Below, in pieces: positions 22,346 to 34,427 of a stretch of DNA of 64,000 nt. The position numbers and the translations under genes were made by a program. The notes below the pieces were generated by a model, which was not told where the DNA came from, made no database searches, and saw only the letters and a list, made by a program, of their open reading frames with translations. Every line of letters begins with the position of its first letter. Position 1 is the first letter of the stretch. The stretch comes from Dryococelus australis (Eukaryota; Arthropoda; Insecta; Phasmatodea; Phasmatidae). Location of the stretch: the NCBI GenBank assembly GCA_029891345.1, contig CM056993.1, forward strand, positions 106,259,300 through 106,323,299, in the 5' to 3' direction.

Positions 22346-22596
22346 TTTCTTATTAGGCATTGCCAACGCATGTATTTTCTCCCTACGTTTCGAAGATGGC
22401 AAAGTCTCGCTACGTACGAAACTTATCGCTAAGGGGCCAATACCTATCGCATTTGCTCTAATAAAACCTCGAACCTGTTTTAAGCATAACCTGCACGACG
22501 GCAGTAAACTTACCGATCCAGTAGTCGAATGCTGCAAAAATTATAGGTATAATTACAATAAATAATGGAAAAGAGAGCTGAATGTCACGGCGTAAA

Positions 22597-22643
<47 letters not shown>
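22597..22643. repeat. (CA)n(TA)n microsatellite
   Basis: ACACACACATATATATA continues as TA repeats to 22643. Confidence 0.95.
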
Positions 22644-22644
<1 letters not shown>

Positions 22645-22647
<3 letters not shown>

Positions 22648-23105
22648 TTAAGCAGAAATGAAATGGCTTCCGTTCCTTAGCAAGGTAGCAAACCGACCAG
22701 AACGCGAACGTAATGAAGACTTGCCATCAGCAGAATAAAAGATGATGCAAATACATAACTTCGTTCGAATATTTTTATACTACCCAGTAGCCGATATAAG
22801 CCTCGTGATACGTTCGCTGTACATAAAATTACCTGGCGTTCCAGGTGTTTTTTTCTTTTAATGTCACTTGCAAGAACCCAGAGGCAAGCTAAGAGTAAAA
22901 CATGAAACCAGTTTTACCGTAGGTGTATGTAACAAGGGGGGGAAAAGTTGATCAGAAATTTACGGTGTTTAATAATTTGTTATCAGGAAAGTGGTTTCAG
23001 CTTTACTATTATAATTCTATATCATAATAGCGATATTTGTAAGAATTTTTTTAAACCCCTAAGCAATTTAATATAACAGTCACATGGTTTTGAGATATAT
23101 TTCCA
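22645..23105. other. Spacer, nothing recognised
   Basis: No coding signal and no shared repeat was seen. Confidence 0.3.
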
Positions 23106-23503
23106 GCAATTAACGTTAAACGAAAAAAGTCACTGCCCTCGCCTTCATATATTTTAACGGACGCACTGAGTGACATGCGTCCAGTGAAGTTGGTTACGGT
23201 GGATGGAAAGTAGTTCCATATCTTAACATCAAATAAAAAGTATTGGGTAACCATTATTGATAACTTAAGTTATTTCTTTCGCTTTCTGTATTTTTTTAAT
23301 GCATCGAAGAGTAAAAACGAGTAGATTTGTAAAATATTTCCTTTTGTAACAAAATTCTACAATTTCTCTTGACCGACGCATGAATAAAATGATAAGACGC
23401 ATGGCAATGTTAATTTTACATAAGGCGGAAGAATACACAACGTGAATACAAGTAGATCTTAAGCAGGGCTTTCATAAGTTCTCATTTTGCTGTGAATAGC
23501 CTA
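23106..23503 (-). mobile_element. MITE-A copy 6, one end lost
   Basis: Reversed A text from TTAACGGACGCACTGAGTGA to the end TTTTGCTGTGAATAGCCTA. The other terminal repeat is missing, and the text starts inside the element. Confidence 0.8.
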
Positions 23504-23522
23504 TACACGAGTAATTTAGAAC

Positions 23523-24356
23523 TATAGACCATTCACGGTGATTTCTAACTTTTTCCAAACCCCTGCTAAAGTTCCACTTCCAGGATATTCTCATTTCTCC
23601 GCCTCATGCAAACGAAGCTTAGCCAAGTCTAGAAAATTACACCACAAGCACAATGCACCGCATTCGCGCGCACTCAATCTAATAATATTTTGAATAAGTA
23701 CTATTTCTTATAGGTTGTTCTTGGTAAAATGAGCACCTTTGAAAACCGTGCTAAAGATCTACCTGTATGGACTCTGTGTATTCTTCTGTCACGCATAAAA
23801 TTAACATTGCCTTAGGCCTCATCACTTTATTCATACGTCAATCAAGTAAAAATGTGAAATTATGAGGAAGGTAAGTATTTTATAACTCTGGTACTTTTTA
23901 CATTTCGATGTATTTTAAAAACAGCGAAATAAATAATTTAAGTTGTCACAAATGGTTACCTTGCATTTTTTATTTGACGTTAAGTTATTGAACTTCTTTC
24001 CATCCATCGTTATCAACTTTACTGGGCGAATGTCACTCGGTGCGCCCATTAAAATATATGCCAGCAGGGGAAATTACTTTTTTTGCGGATAATTTCAAAA
24101 GTGCTCACTTTATCGTGAACAGCTTTTACTAGTAATTACCAACCTGTCTATTTTCTCCCTGTTATTATTTATATTAATAATAAATAAAATATAAGTTATA
24201 TGTTATTTAACCAAAAATAAGGTACTTTAAAGTAAACATAAGTTTAAATTCTTTGCGATACACAATAAATTTGGATAACAACCAAGCACTTCATACATAG
24301 GGTGATTTCTCAGAAGTTTGATTCAAAAAGTGTGTATAAATGGTGAATAGGCTATG
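23523..24356 (+). mobile_element. MITE-C copy 7, split by MITE-A copy 7
   Basis: C starts TATAGACCATTCACGGTGAT and runs to ACTATTTCTTA at 23710. MITE-A fills 23711-24128. C resumes TAGTAATTACCAACCTGTC and ends AAAAAGTGTGTATAAATGGT followed by GAATAGGCTA. This is a clear, complete nested pair. Confidence 0.85.
23711..24128 (+). mobile_element. MITE-A copy 7
   Basis: It starts TAGGTTGTTCTTGGTAAAAT and ends CACTTTATCGTGAACAGCTT. It lies inside MITE-C copy 7 at a TTA/CTA junction. Confidence 0.85.
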
Positions 24357-24359
24357 CAA

Positions 24360-25555
24360 ATAGGCCCACGGAAATTCGAGAGCTAGAAAATGGGACCTCA
24401 AAAAGCAGGCCAGTCTGTGTTCGTGGAAACGTTTATGCAGTTTAAGATAGCGATTTTTTTTTTTAGTATTGCAATGTGTGGCTATATAACCTGGTGAAAA
24501 AGAACATCTAAAAGTGTTAAAAGAGTACCTTAGAGGCGTCCCTAAGTTCGCCAGGGATAGAGGTCTTAATAAAAATAAAATAACTAAATTTATTCACACA
24601 GCTGTTACTTACAGCATTAAATTATTTGTCTCCAATATTACCTTTTTTTATTTCACAGTAAGCGCAATATTTAATGTCTGTTTCAACTCTAATTAACGTC
24701 CTTCACTTATGTCTCTGTTTGGTTATTGTCAATTAATTCGTACTCATCATTAACACACATTCAGTCTACTTGTTGCCTTCATTTGCGATGTCTTTCACTC
24801 ACGCATCCAGACCAGTATTCCAGCCTGCAGTCGTACCTACACTTCACTGCTCTGATGTTCGCAGTCGCAGATTTCCCACCCGCTGGTCACTTCTCTCGCC
24901 GCGAGCTTCTCTCCACGCTAGTCATCTATCGCTTGAAACTCATCCATTCAAAAACTGCCGGTTCGGAGGCCCGACGCTCTTTTATAGCCGTTGGCCTTGA
25001 CTTGGAAGGTTTGCCGCACCCCGATTCTAGCTGACACTAGGGCAGCAAACCACCAGAAAATTCTTCAGATGAAAGCAGAAACTCATTACAACTAGGATCA
25101 GCAGCGCGTGCCGCAAAAGGGATTATCGTGTCGGCTCGCTTTTTTGTAACAGATACGTTGTTCGCTTGCCTGTCATTCAAAACATTCCACTGACTGGCCG
25201 CCGCCGCTATCATATAACTACTTTGTCCTTCAATTCCACTTACTCGCGCGGGATGCAAAACAGCGAGCGTGTAGAAATATTCTGCTAATGGAATGGTCAA
25301 GTAGGATTGGCTACAAGTTAAGTACGAAGACCGAAGCCTAAACGATATTGGAAAAACAACGGATCGTGTAATTGGGGTGTGGTTATGAAAGAATGGGTCG
25401 GAAGGAAAAAAAAAGGGGGGGCAGTATATAACAGCATGCAAAAAGAATTAGCCAAGGAAACTAGCACAAATTATGAAAGCCGTAGGTCTAACTTTTTAGG
25501 ATTGACAAAGGGCTGATTTAAAGAAGATAATATTGTAAGACGGAGGACAAAGTAA
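24360..25555. other. Unassigned region with modest-GC core
   Basis: Frames at 24726-25034 (+) and 25441-25037 (-) exceed 100 codons but lie on opposite strands and show no recognised motif. TTTTATAGCC at 24980 could be a TATA-like box. I cannot assign a gene. Confidence 0.25.
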
Positions 25556-25558
25556 TAA

Positions 25559-25735
25559 TTGGCTATTCATGGTAAAGTGAGCACTTTTGAAAGCCTTCTC
25601 AATAAATATATTTTATTTTAACCTTAGATGTTAACTTCCGAGTGCCGTGGAATATACACATTGTGTTTATTATTTACATAGAAATATTTATATAAAGGGG
25701 TGGCTATAGGATAAAAAAATTGCTGAAAGGAACAT
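25559..25735 (-). mobile_element. MITE-B copy 5, truncated
   Basis: GGCTATTCATGGTAAAGTGA and reversed B text continue to AAAATTGCTGAAAGG. The second terminal repeat is missing. Confidence 0.75.
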
Positions 25736-25739
25736 TTTA

Positions 25740-26670
25740 TGTAATAGTTGTAGGGGTTGACCATTTACAATTTATGCAACTGATGGGCAAATTGATGTGT
25801 GCGTAGAAAGCGAGGTTTGAGGTTTGAGTAAGGAAGGTGTTTTTGTCTGATGTGATGGGAGTGAGACATACACCCTTGTATACTCAGGAACTCTGAAATA
25901 TATTTACAATTTACCCTAATACACATTACATTTGCAAAAACTACTAAATGAAAAATTTAGGTAAAATGAAAACATTTTATTCATACCAAAAATTTGAAAA
26001 GAAAATGTTCATAATTTATTAAAATGACTTGGTTGCTAATAAACATACTTGATAGTGTAGAAACAGATTAAACTTTACAGTTAGGTTATGTTTGAAAAAT
26101 CAATTAACTTTACTGCAAGTAGATTTGCTGGAATATAGAAAATACGACCATCGTCACAGTAGATATCTTAAAGAAAATTAAGAAATAAAATAAAATAAAT
26201 TAGTGCTATGAAAAAATTAAAACTTTAAAAATATAAGAAAATTAAATTATTTTAACCAAGAAGTAGTTTTATTCGCGTGTCAGTAAAAGGTGCAGAGTTA
26301 AAAAGAGCTCCATTATAAACTTCGTGCAAATGAATTCTCACTTCCCATAATCAAATGAAATATGTCCTTCCTTCTCACTAAACCTCAAAAGATTAAATTT
26401 GTTCTTAATAAAAAGTGAAAAGTGTTTAAAATAAAAATATGTCGTGTTCTTTAAATGTGCTCCGGCGACTCACTGAGTGGTAAAGCTGGACAACTGGTTA
26501 TTAACATAATATCCATCATAATAGCACATTAATGTTTTCTTCAAACATTCATTTCATAAATTGGGCACTTTGAGGTGTGTAGACATCGCACATAATAGTA
26601 ATTAAGTGCGCCTCAAACTCTAGAAAGACGTTGGCGTCAACTGGAGGTAGGCCAAACTCATAGCCCGAAT
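25740..26670. other. AT-rich spacer
   Basis: No gene or shared repeat was seen. Confidence 0.3.
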
Positions 26671-26675
26671 CATAA

Positions 26676-27274
26676 GCCGTGTCCGAAATGGCAAATTTGG
26701 GGAATTGGGGTTTAGGAATTTAGGGTGGATGGTTTCGAACGGCTTGTAACAGCGCTACATGTGACAAAGTTAGTAACTACAGGCTTGTGGAATTTGGACT
26801 TTATTTTGTTTGTCACACTATCAATAAATAACTTTCTCCTAATCATTTTTCACGTATTTTAAATAACTGATCGTATTTCTTTCTGGATAATATCAAGCTT
26901 CTCGTTATTACCTCGCGCCCTGCAATTAAAATCCCATTTCAAACAATCGATCGTTTTTTTTCTAAGCAATTTAATACCACACAAGAACTGTTATTTTTAA
27001 ATGACTTCATGTAGATCCCTAATTCTCCATTTTTCACGTGCATGTATTGTGCATTGTTTCAAGAACAGTAAATACCGACGTTTCCGCCACAACGCGGGAA
27101 ATAAAACGAAAATAAACAACAACAGACGATTTTACGGGTTTATTTGGGGATTTAGTGTGCTACTTCACCTCAGTAAATTTCAACCCTAAAACCCCAAATA
27201 TTTAGGGCCTAAACTTGATCACGTGGTCGATTTAGTCACCTAAATAATCGTCTCGTAGACGTTTCGGACACGAC
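26676..27274. mobile_element. Harbinger-type MITE 1
   Basis: GCCGTGTCCGAA at the left and TTCGGACACGAC at the right are inverted. The flanks are TAA and TAT, close to the TWA duplication of PIF/Harbinger. The same end sequence occurs with an exact TAA duplication at 62021-62635. The interior (including a 62-codon frame at 27001) is not a transposase. Confidence 0.6.
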
Positions 27275-27279
27275 TATGT

Positions 27280-27970
27280 ATAGTGTCGGCGCCCCACTGG
27301 ACAACGTCTTTTCTCCAGCTGGAACCACTAATATATTTTAACTAAATATCTGGGTCTCAGCCCTCTTCTTTACATCGCCGGCTCAGAAAACCCTTACTAT
27401 ATCTTCTGGGGTCTACACGCTATCCTAGCATTACGCCGGCGCTGAGTCATTTCCGCGATCAAACCCCTGTAGAAAACTCTCGCTCCAAAGACACTTTGAA
27501 GGTCCCTCTCCAGAAGCTTCTGGCAACTATCTAACTAGTTAACCTAAAATACGAGATCTACTTCAGGTGAAAAAAAATATTAGCCTAGTAAAAATGTTAA
27601 ACATAACTGAAATAATCGAAGAAATAAAGAATTATATTTTAAAATTGAAAAATAATTACTGAGAACTAAAATTAACATATGTCAAAGTTTACATATTTAG
27701 ATTATAATAAATATCATATCTCAGAATACGACACAAAATATCATAGAATGATTTAAAAAATGGACGTGTAGTTTACGATGTAGATATTAGCGTTATTTCA
27801 CTGTAATGCCAATAAATATAGGAGGGGTTGAAATTAAAATTCATCCAAATATATATAAAATTGAACGTGTGTTAGAGTCCAAACCCATATATGTAGCTGA
27901 TTTGCATACCTGAAAACAAACATACTTCTGTGCTCTATATTAAACCCTGACAACGTTAAGGGGGAAGTAT
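27280..27970. other. Spacer, nothing recognised
   Basis: No supported features were found. Confidence 0.3.
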
Positions 27971-28321
27971 CCTTGCTATCTTGGATTTACGTATTTTCCT
28001 CATTAACTTAATTTTCGAAGTCAATATTTAAAAACCAAGCTAGTCATGACATGGGGAAAATTTTAACAGTTATTTCTAAATCCCACTTATTTTTCTTACA
28101 TGTTTAGTGTCACATCTGTAACCGTAATCAAACATTATCTAATTATTTAATAATTTCAGTCCCACATAGGAAAATACAGGTATATTTGAAACCCTACAAA
28201 TTAAAAAAAGTTAGTTAAGTAGTCGTCCATGTCATGTCTAGCTCTGATTTTTTATTTCTAGTCATACATTTTCATTACGAAGATTTGTAAGAAAATTTAA
28301 AAATGTAGTGGATACTACCCC
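27971..28321 (+). repeat. Dispersed repeat D, copy 2
   Basis: Colinear with 15863-16216. It ends abruptly against a half MITE-B at 28322. Confidence 0.75.
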
Positions 28322-28473
28322 ATTAACTTCCGAGAGCGGTGGAATATACACACAGTGTTTATTACTTACATGGCAATATTTATATGAATAGGTGGTTATA
28401 GGATAAAAAAATGACTGAAAGGAAGAAGTAGCTAGGGCATCAAAAGCGCTCACTCTACCGTAAACAACCTATA
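28322..28473 (-). mobile_element. MITE-B copy 6, half
   Basis: Reversed B text from TTAACTTCCGAGAGCGGTGG to the end CGCTCACTCTACCGTAAACA. The opposite half is replaced by repeat D. Confidence 0.75.
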
Positions 28474-28479
28474 ACAAGA

Positions 28480-29165
28480 GTTATTAGTGTGAATACGGGG
28501 CTCATGCCAAAAATTGTGTACATAGTTGTAACCGATTAGGAAAAGTAGACATTCTTGCGGCAATTCGAACGAATGTGGAAAATAAAAGTATGCAACGTTT
28601 TTACGGGAGCACAATAGAACGACCCTTAATGCAAAAATCAGAAGGGAAATTTCCTTGGCACGCTGCTTTCAAGACACTCCTAAAATAACTGAAGTCTAAA
28701 AAAAAATTGACAAGTAAAAATTATTTAGAAGAGGAGAGAAAGGAAAAATAAGGAGGGCAGCAAAACGATGTGATAAAAATGTACCAGCAGAATGTATTGA
28801 AACTTTAGAACGCAACTTCAGTAGACATAGAATTACAGTCAGTTAAAGACTAACACATTCTTAGGAGGAAAAGGTGACCGAAATCTAATTATGTATGTAG
28901 GTATATATAAATTTATGCATGTATGTACGTGTGTAATGAGGCGTGAATGTGTGTATGCGTGTTTGTATTCATACGCATAGAAATAAAATGCGTGAACGGA
29001 TCTCCTTGACCCTCTAACCCAAATTACGTTTTTGTGAGGTAGATTTGTCACAAGAGGTTGAAAGCAACTGGCAACATTTATTGAAAAGCTTCAGGGGAAA
29101 AGAATTAACGGAAATATACTCTATAACGCGAGCAGAGCAAGTTACCAATCTCTTCTTCTGTTTTT
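28480..29165. other. Spacer, nothing recognised
   Basis: A purine-rich stretch (28720-28770) and TG-rich text (28900-28960) are present. No gene is supported. Confidence 0.3.
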
Positions 29166-29169
29166 ACCT

Positions 29170-29475
29170 CCCATCCGCGCCGCGGTGGTGCAGTGGCTAG
29201 ACCACCAGCTTCCCACGAACGCAAGCCGGGTTCGATTCTCGCCGAGGCCACCCCCGGATTTTCGTGTATGGGAATCGTGCCGAATGGCGCAGCTGTTTAA
29301 CGGATTTTTTCGGGGATCTCCCGTTTCCCCCGTCCTTTCATGTCGGCGCTGCTCTATGCACACATCTCTTCTCCCTCATCGGCTCCCTGGACCGCGATGT
29401 AAGGAGACGCCCAAACCTCCCAACTCCAACTACCCCCTCCTCAGTCTTAATCCACCCCTTCCAGCATAACCGTTC
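29170..29475 (+). mobile_element. tRNA-derived SINE, family S1
   Basis: The head has an A box (GGTGCAGTGGCTAGACC) and a B box (GGGTTCGATTCTCG). The body has TTCGGGGATCTCCCGTTTCC and CGGCGCTGCTC. It is in plus orientation. Confidence 0.8.
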
Positions 29476-29525
29476 CACACCGCAAGTGCGTGACTTATAT
29501 TATAGGGTCATGTTGGAAGAAACTA

Positions 29526-30795
29526 TAGGCTGATCACGGTAAAATGAGCCCTTTTGAAAGCCCTGCTTATGAACTACTTGTATGCACGTTGTGTGTTCTT
29601 CCGCCTTATAAAAATTAATATTGCCATGGACCTCATCACTTTATTCATGCGTCGGACAAGTGAAACTATGAAATTATTCTAAAAGTAAATAATTCACAAA
29701 TTTACCAACTTTTACACTTCGATGCAATAAAAAAACAGATACCGAAATAAGTAATTTAAGTTATAACAAATGGTTACCTAGCAGTTTTTATTCTACGTTG
29801 AGATATGGAACTACTGCCCATCCATCGTTAGCAACTTTACTGGGCGCATGTCATTCAATGCGCCCGTTAACATACAGAATGTGTCTAAATTCCCATTACA
29901 CAGTGTAAGGGCGTGTAGTGGGGACCAAGGCAGTTACGTTTTGCATAGGAATTTATGTGCGGAAACGTACAATTTCACACGACAAACAAAACACCACCGT
30001 ATCATATGTTGACCTCTCCCACGTCTGCAACATACTCTACGTTGTTTTTATTCAAGGTCTACTGACAAGATGGGCGTGATGTGACGACCAGTGACGTCTA
30101 CACAAACACGGTACCTACATTCCATGTTCTGGTACACACGACCACCAATACCTGGAAGTCCAAGATCCGCCGCAGCCATAACCCGCGCTAACAGTTCTTC
30201 CTCTGATTCCACATATGTCTGGTAAATCAAGCCCTTCATGTAGTCCCACAGGAAGTAGTCTACCGGAGTCGTTTTGACCAACAGTGGATAGGTCGAGGTG
30301 GTCCGATTGCTTGGCCTGCACGTTCACCCGACTTGACTTCGGTAGACTACTTCCTGTGGGGCCACATGAAGGGCTTGATTTACCAGACCTCTGTGGAATC
30401 AGAGAAAGAACTGCTGGCGCCGATTATAGCTGCGGCGGATCTTGGACTTCCAGGTATTGGTGGTCGTGTGTGCCAGAACATAGTACGTAGGTACCGTGTT
30501 TGTGTAGATGTCACTGGTCGTCACATCAAGCCCTTCTTGTAAGTTGACCCAGAAGAAAAACAACGTACAGTATGTTGCAGACGTGGGAGAGGTCAACATG
30601 TGATGTGGTGGTGTTTTGTTTGTTGCGGGGAAACTGTACGTTTCCGCACATAGCAAAACGTAACCGTCTTGGTTCCCACTACAAGCCCTTACAACGTGTA
30701 ATGGGAATTTAGACACTTTCTGTATACGCAGGTAGGGGCAGTGTCTTTTTTCTAAGGTTGATTTCAAAAGTGCTCACTTTATCGTGAACCGCCTA
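29526..30795 (+). mobile_element. MITE-A copy 8, split by a palindromic mariner element
   Basis: It starts TAGGCTGATCACGGTAAAAT and ends TTTATCGTGAACCGCCTA, with TA on each outer side. Internal A text is intact except for an 848-bp insertion between CGTTAACA and TACGCAGGTAGGGG. Confidence 0.85.
29875..30722. mobile_element. Palindromic (foldback) mariner derivative
   Basis: The ends are CAGAATGTGTC and GACACTTTCTG, flanked by TA on both sides, the Tc1/mariner target duplication. The two arms, about 29875-30264 and 30333-30722, are inverted copies of one another around a spacer of about 68 bp. Each arm encodes the same C-terminal part of a mariner-type transposase in diverging reading direction: the right arm has RSPDLTSVDYFLWGHMKGL (third catalytic Asp region), then ESEKELLAPIIAAADLG and RYRVCVDVTGRHIKPFL; the left arm (minus strand) has the near-identical PVDYFLWDYMKGLIYQT and onward. 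The N-terminal half is missing in both. It is therefore a two-3'-ends element that cannot make transposase. Confidence 0.85.
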
Positions 30796-30799
30796 TACA

Positions 30800-31810
30800 A
30801 AGGCGTTGAAATGTGGAGTCTATAATCGCCTGAACGCTTTCGTGACCGGAAATGAGTAATAACGGAGGACGATGCCGGGACCTCTCGGGATGCTGTGCAC
30901 GGACAGTCGGGCACAGGAAGTAGTTCAGGATAATTAAGGCCGTGGTCACACCGAGTGGTCTGAACGTGTTTATTGTAGTACATTCGCTCGGCAGCCATAT
31001 TTGAACATGTTTGCGAACGGAACTTGTTTCAGTGGGTGTACCTGTAAGCAAACAAGAGGAAATCCTAACCTCAAAAACATGCTCCCGTGATTTCTTATGA
31101 TCGCTTCTATTACTTACTAAGGTTGGGTATTTTATAAATTTTAACAGAACTTGCCTTATTGTAATTGTAACAGTATAGCGAATCCTTTTTTTTTTTTTTT
31201 TTTGACCTGGCTTACAAGTTATTTCAACGAATGCAGCAATTCCAGCTAAATGCATTCATTTGAATTATGCTTTCTATTTACTTCTCAGCAGCGAATGAGA
31301 GCGAAAGACAGAAGAAAACTCGTTCCGATGTACTTACTCGACTTGTTTACTTTAAACAAGAACTGACAGCAACTTTTTGCGTAAATCTATGCCAAAATCA
31401 ATATTTTAGTGTTTTGGGGATGTACAAATAACACAAAGTAATTCACCGAAATGAAATTCATTCAGGCTGAAACAAGATGCCTTACCTTACTGTAAGAAAT
31501 ATTTAGAAACCCGGAGTGAAATTTTTCGCAAAAATTTTAAAAATTTTGCATATTTTTTTATTTCTGCCAGTCTATTACATTTTGTCAAATAAATTTTGTT
31601 GAGCATTCCTTAAAATAGGAACTTTCAGTTAGCATCGTTAATTTTTTTAAAAATAATTTTCGTTTGATTTATTTATACGTCCCAAAAATACCAAAATTAT
31701 GATTTTGAAATGCCGCGATGAAAAAATTATGAAATTTAAAAATTTTCTATGCCAGGAAATAGTAATTACAAGTAATTTATGCAATTTGAATGATATTTCC
31801 TGCAAATATA
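30800..31810. other. Spacer, nothing recognised
   Basis: Minus frame 31255-30779 reaches 158 codons but is low in recognisable motifs and crosses a poly-T run at 31185-31203. I do not call it a gene. Confidence 0.3.
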
Positions 31811-31814
31811 AAAC

Positions 31815-32242
31815 ATAGTCCATTCACGGATATTTCACACTTTCTGGTGCCATGCTAAATATCTACTTCCAGGATATTCCTCCGATTCATCCATAAAAAC
31901 TTCAATCAGTCTACAAAAATTACACCAAAGGGACAGTTCACCACATTCGTGCGCACTAACTTTAATAATATTTTGTGTAATAACTATTTCGTACTAGGCA
32001 TTATCAATACGCCTGTTTTCTCCCTGTTCTATTCATAGTAATTATAAATTAAATAATAAACTTAACAATAAAATATAAGTAAAAGTTCAATTTAACCAAA
32101 AATTATGTATATTATATTAACACGAAGTATAACATACTTGTGATATATGTCATATTTATGAAACAACCAAATACGTTATACATGGCGTGTTTTTTAAAAG
32201 GTTTGATTCATAAAATGTGTAAAAATCGCGAATAGCCTATAC
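31815..32242 (+). mobile_element. MITE-C copy 8, full length
   Basis: It starts TAGTCCATTCACGGATATTT and ends GTAAAAATCGCGAATAGCCTA. The interior carries all C boxes, including GCACTAACTTTAATAATA and CCTGTTTTCTCCCTG. Confidence 0.85.
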
Positions 32243-32448
32243 TAAAGTTAATTGTACTCAAGTTTGAAACAAAACGAAATTTCTTGCGGGAGAGTTTGGC
32301 ATACGGAAATTTTCCGCCACTAGGTGCGTAGTGTTCCAAAAGGTAACTTTGAGTATAATTTAAATTAATTTTTAAGCTTCACGAAATATAAAAGAGAACG
32401 ATTTTACTTAGCTATGATGTTATGTAATATTTGATTTATGATTATTGC

Positions 32449-32780
32449 TGCTACCAGCTACTCTAGCACAAGGACACGCAAGGGAGACAATAAAAACACA
32501 GTTTGCATAGCGTGTGTACATATTTTATTTAGCACTTCTAAACAGTACACAAGCACAACTGTTCTGCTCCAGTGGCAACTAGGAACTGTCAGCTTCTCTC
32601 TTGGGCGTGAAGTGCCTTGGGCCAGGAAATCCCTCGCCGGCTTAATGGTGCTTGTCGCACATGCACGCACACAACCACGTTGTCGCCACTGTCCGTTAGT
32701 GCCCTCGCCACAGTCATTAGCCAACAGCTTACAGTCACCTGCCCACTGGTCATGGCAGCGTGCCACCACATCATCCCCTT
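32449..32780 (-). repeat. Gypsy 3' LTR (candidate)
   Basis: About 190 bp (32452-32645) matches 37655-37845: AGCTACTCTAGC, TATTTAGCACTTCTAA, CTAGGAACTGTCAGCT and GCGTGAAGTGCCTTGGGCCA. On the minus strand AAGGGGA followed by TGATGTGGTGG near 32780 would suit a polypurine tract and LTR start. The precise edges are inferred. Confidence 0.6.
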
Positions 32781-33803
32781 GACAGTGATGGACCCACATC
32801 TCAAAAAAACACCCTGAAGGTGGTCGGGAAAATGGACGCGTCGACCGGACCTTGTAGCTGGTAGAAGAGGCAGAGGTTTGCTATCGGCGATCTGGGGAGG
32901 CGTAGATGTCCCCAGTCCTATGAGTGGGTTGGGCGTGGCAAGATCGTCGGGCAATCTTCATTTGTGGTCTGTGATGGCTTGAGGCGATCGATAAAGACTG
33001 TGACCTGTCGGCCATTCATCTGGAGGATTGCAGTCTTAGACATCTGATGCAGCACTGGGAAGAGGCCTTCACAGGAGACTAAAGACATCCCTTTGGCACC
33101 TCGCGACAGATGTAGACTTCTGTTGTTGTTGCTAGGTCCTCGAAGACAAATGGCTTTCGTCCACCATGCCGAGAGCCACCAACAGGTCGGAGGTCACTGA
33201 AGCATTTCTATAAATCTCTGATAAGACCTGTGGCATCCGTATGTTTGAACTGCAGTGATTTACTAGGAATTCTCCGCGAAGCAGCAGTGGTTGCCCATAC
33301 ACCATGTCAGCAGAAGATATGCGCATGTCATCTCTCCAGGCTGCTCTGATTCCCAGGAGAATGGTGGGTAAAATGTCCACCCAGTGCTCTGTCATGTGGC
33401 AGCATATGGCCGCCTTGAGCTACCGATGCATGCGCTCAACCATGCCATTAGCAGCAGGATGGAATGCTGTGGTCCTCAAACGAGTCATGCCTATCAGGTT
33501 GCTGAGAGCCATGCAAATTGTAGACTTGAACTGCATACCCTGATCAGTTGTGATCTGTAGTGGCTTGCCAAGGCGAGCTAGCCAAGTGGTGTAGAATTAT
33601 CGGGCCACTGTTGAGGCTTCGATGTTCTCCACAAACATTGCTTCTGGCTAACTTCTGAAGTAGTCAATGATCGTCATGTAATATTGGAATCCCTGTGAAA
33701 CCAGCATGGGACCAGCTAGGTCGAGATGGACATGGTCGAAATTAACTGAAGGGGGCAGGAATGAGCCCACAGGTGTTGAGATATGACGAGAAATTTTTGC
33801 ATG

Positions 33804-34319
33804 CTAACATGAAAGGCAGGAACGTGCCCATCGCCGGTAGTCAGACTTAACTGATGGCCATGCAAAGCATTGAGTGACTAACCTGGTAGTATCTTTGTTG
33901 CCTGGGTACGCCAGCTGATTAGCCATATTGAAGGCTGTCTGGGAAAAAAGTGTAGTTATGTAAAGTCTCACAGTCAGGGTGGATAAATCATAGTAGACCT
34001 TGAATGGCGACTCTTGCAGGCTTAACTTCCTTAACTGCAGACCATAATACTTCCTCAGGAACTGCTTTAATTTTTCGTTCACTGCCTGTGAAGCAACAAG
34101 CGCCTGGTAATCGAGTGTAGCAGTGACAGCATCAACCCTCGACAAGGTATCAGCGATAACATTTGCTGAACCTACAATGTGGCCGAATATTGGTCGTGAA
34201 TTTGCTAATGAACTCCAAATGGTGGGATCGACAAGGTGTGCACCTGAATGGTTCTGTGAAGATGCGAAAATGATGGGCTTGTGGTCTGTAAAAACAATGG
34301 AATCTCTCCCCTCGACCAT
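33804..34319 (-). pseudogene. Gypsy RNase H C-terminus and integrase zinc-binding region
   Basis: A 171-codon open stretch containing FTDHKPIIFA, then VIADTLSRVD (end of RNase H), a linker, and TTRLVTQCFAW..VKSDYRRWARSCLSC, the CC end of the HHCC zinc-binding domain. It is one frame piece of the broken pol. Confidence 0.85.
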
Positions 34320-34427
34320 GTGGCAAAACTGGTGAATTCCAAAATAGATGGCGAGAAGCTCCTGATCATAAGTCCCATATTTCTGCTGACGAGGGCTGAG
34401 CTTCTTCGAGACGATGACTAAGGGTTG

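Larger units (their letters stand above)
21320..22382 (+). mobile_element. MITE-C copy 6, split by MITE-A and a LINE tail
   Basis: C text runs from 21330 to TGCGCACTCAGTG at 21458. A complete MITE-A (copy 5) occupies 21461-21883. Nine more C bases (TAATTATATTTTG) follow, then LINE 3' UTR copy 2 (21892-22345). C resumes at TTTCTTATTAGGCATTGCCA and stops at 22382. The insertions share one target, so the order is C first, then A and the LINE. Confidence 0.7.

Noticed and set aside
30779-31255. 158-codon minus frame as a host gene
   Set aside because: It crosses a poly-T run giving KKKKKKR and has no recognised domain.
32438-32799. Plus-strand 114-codon and minus-strand 113-codon frames as genes
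   Set aside because: They lie in the candidate Gypsy LTR.
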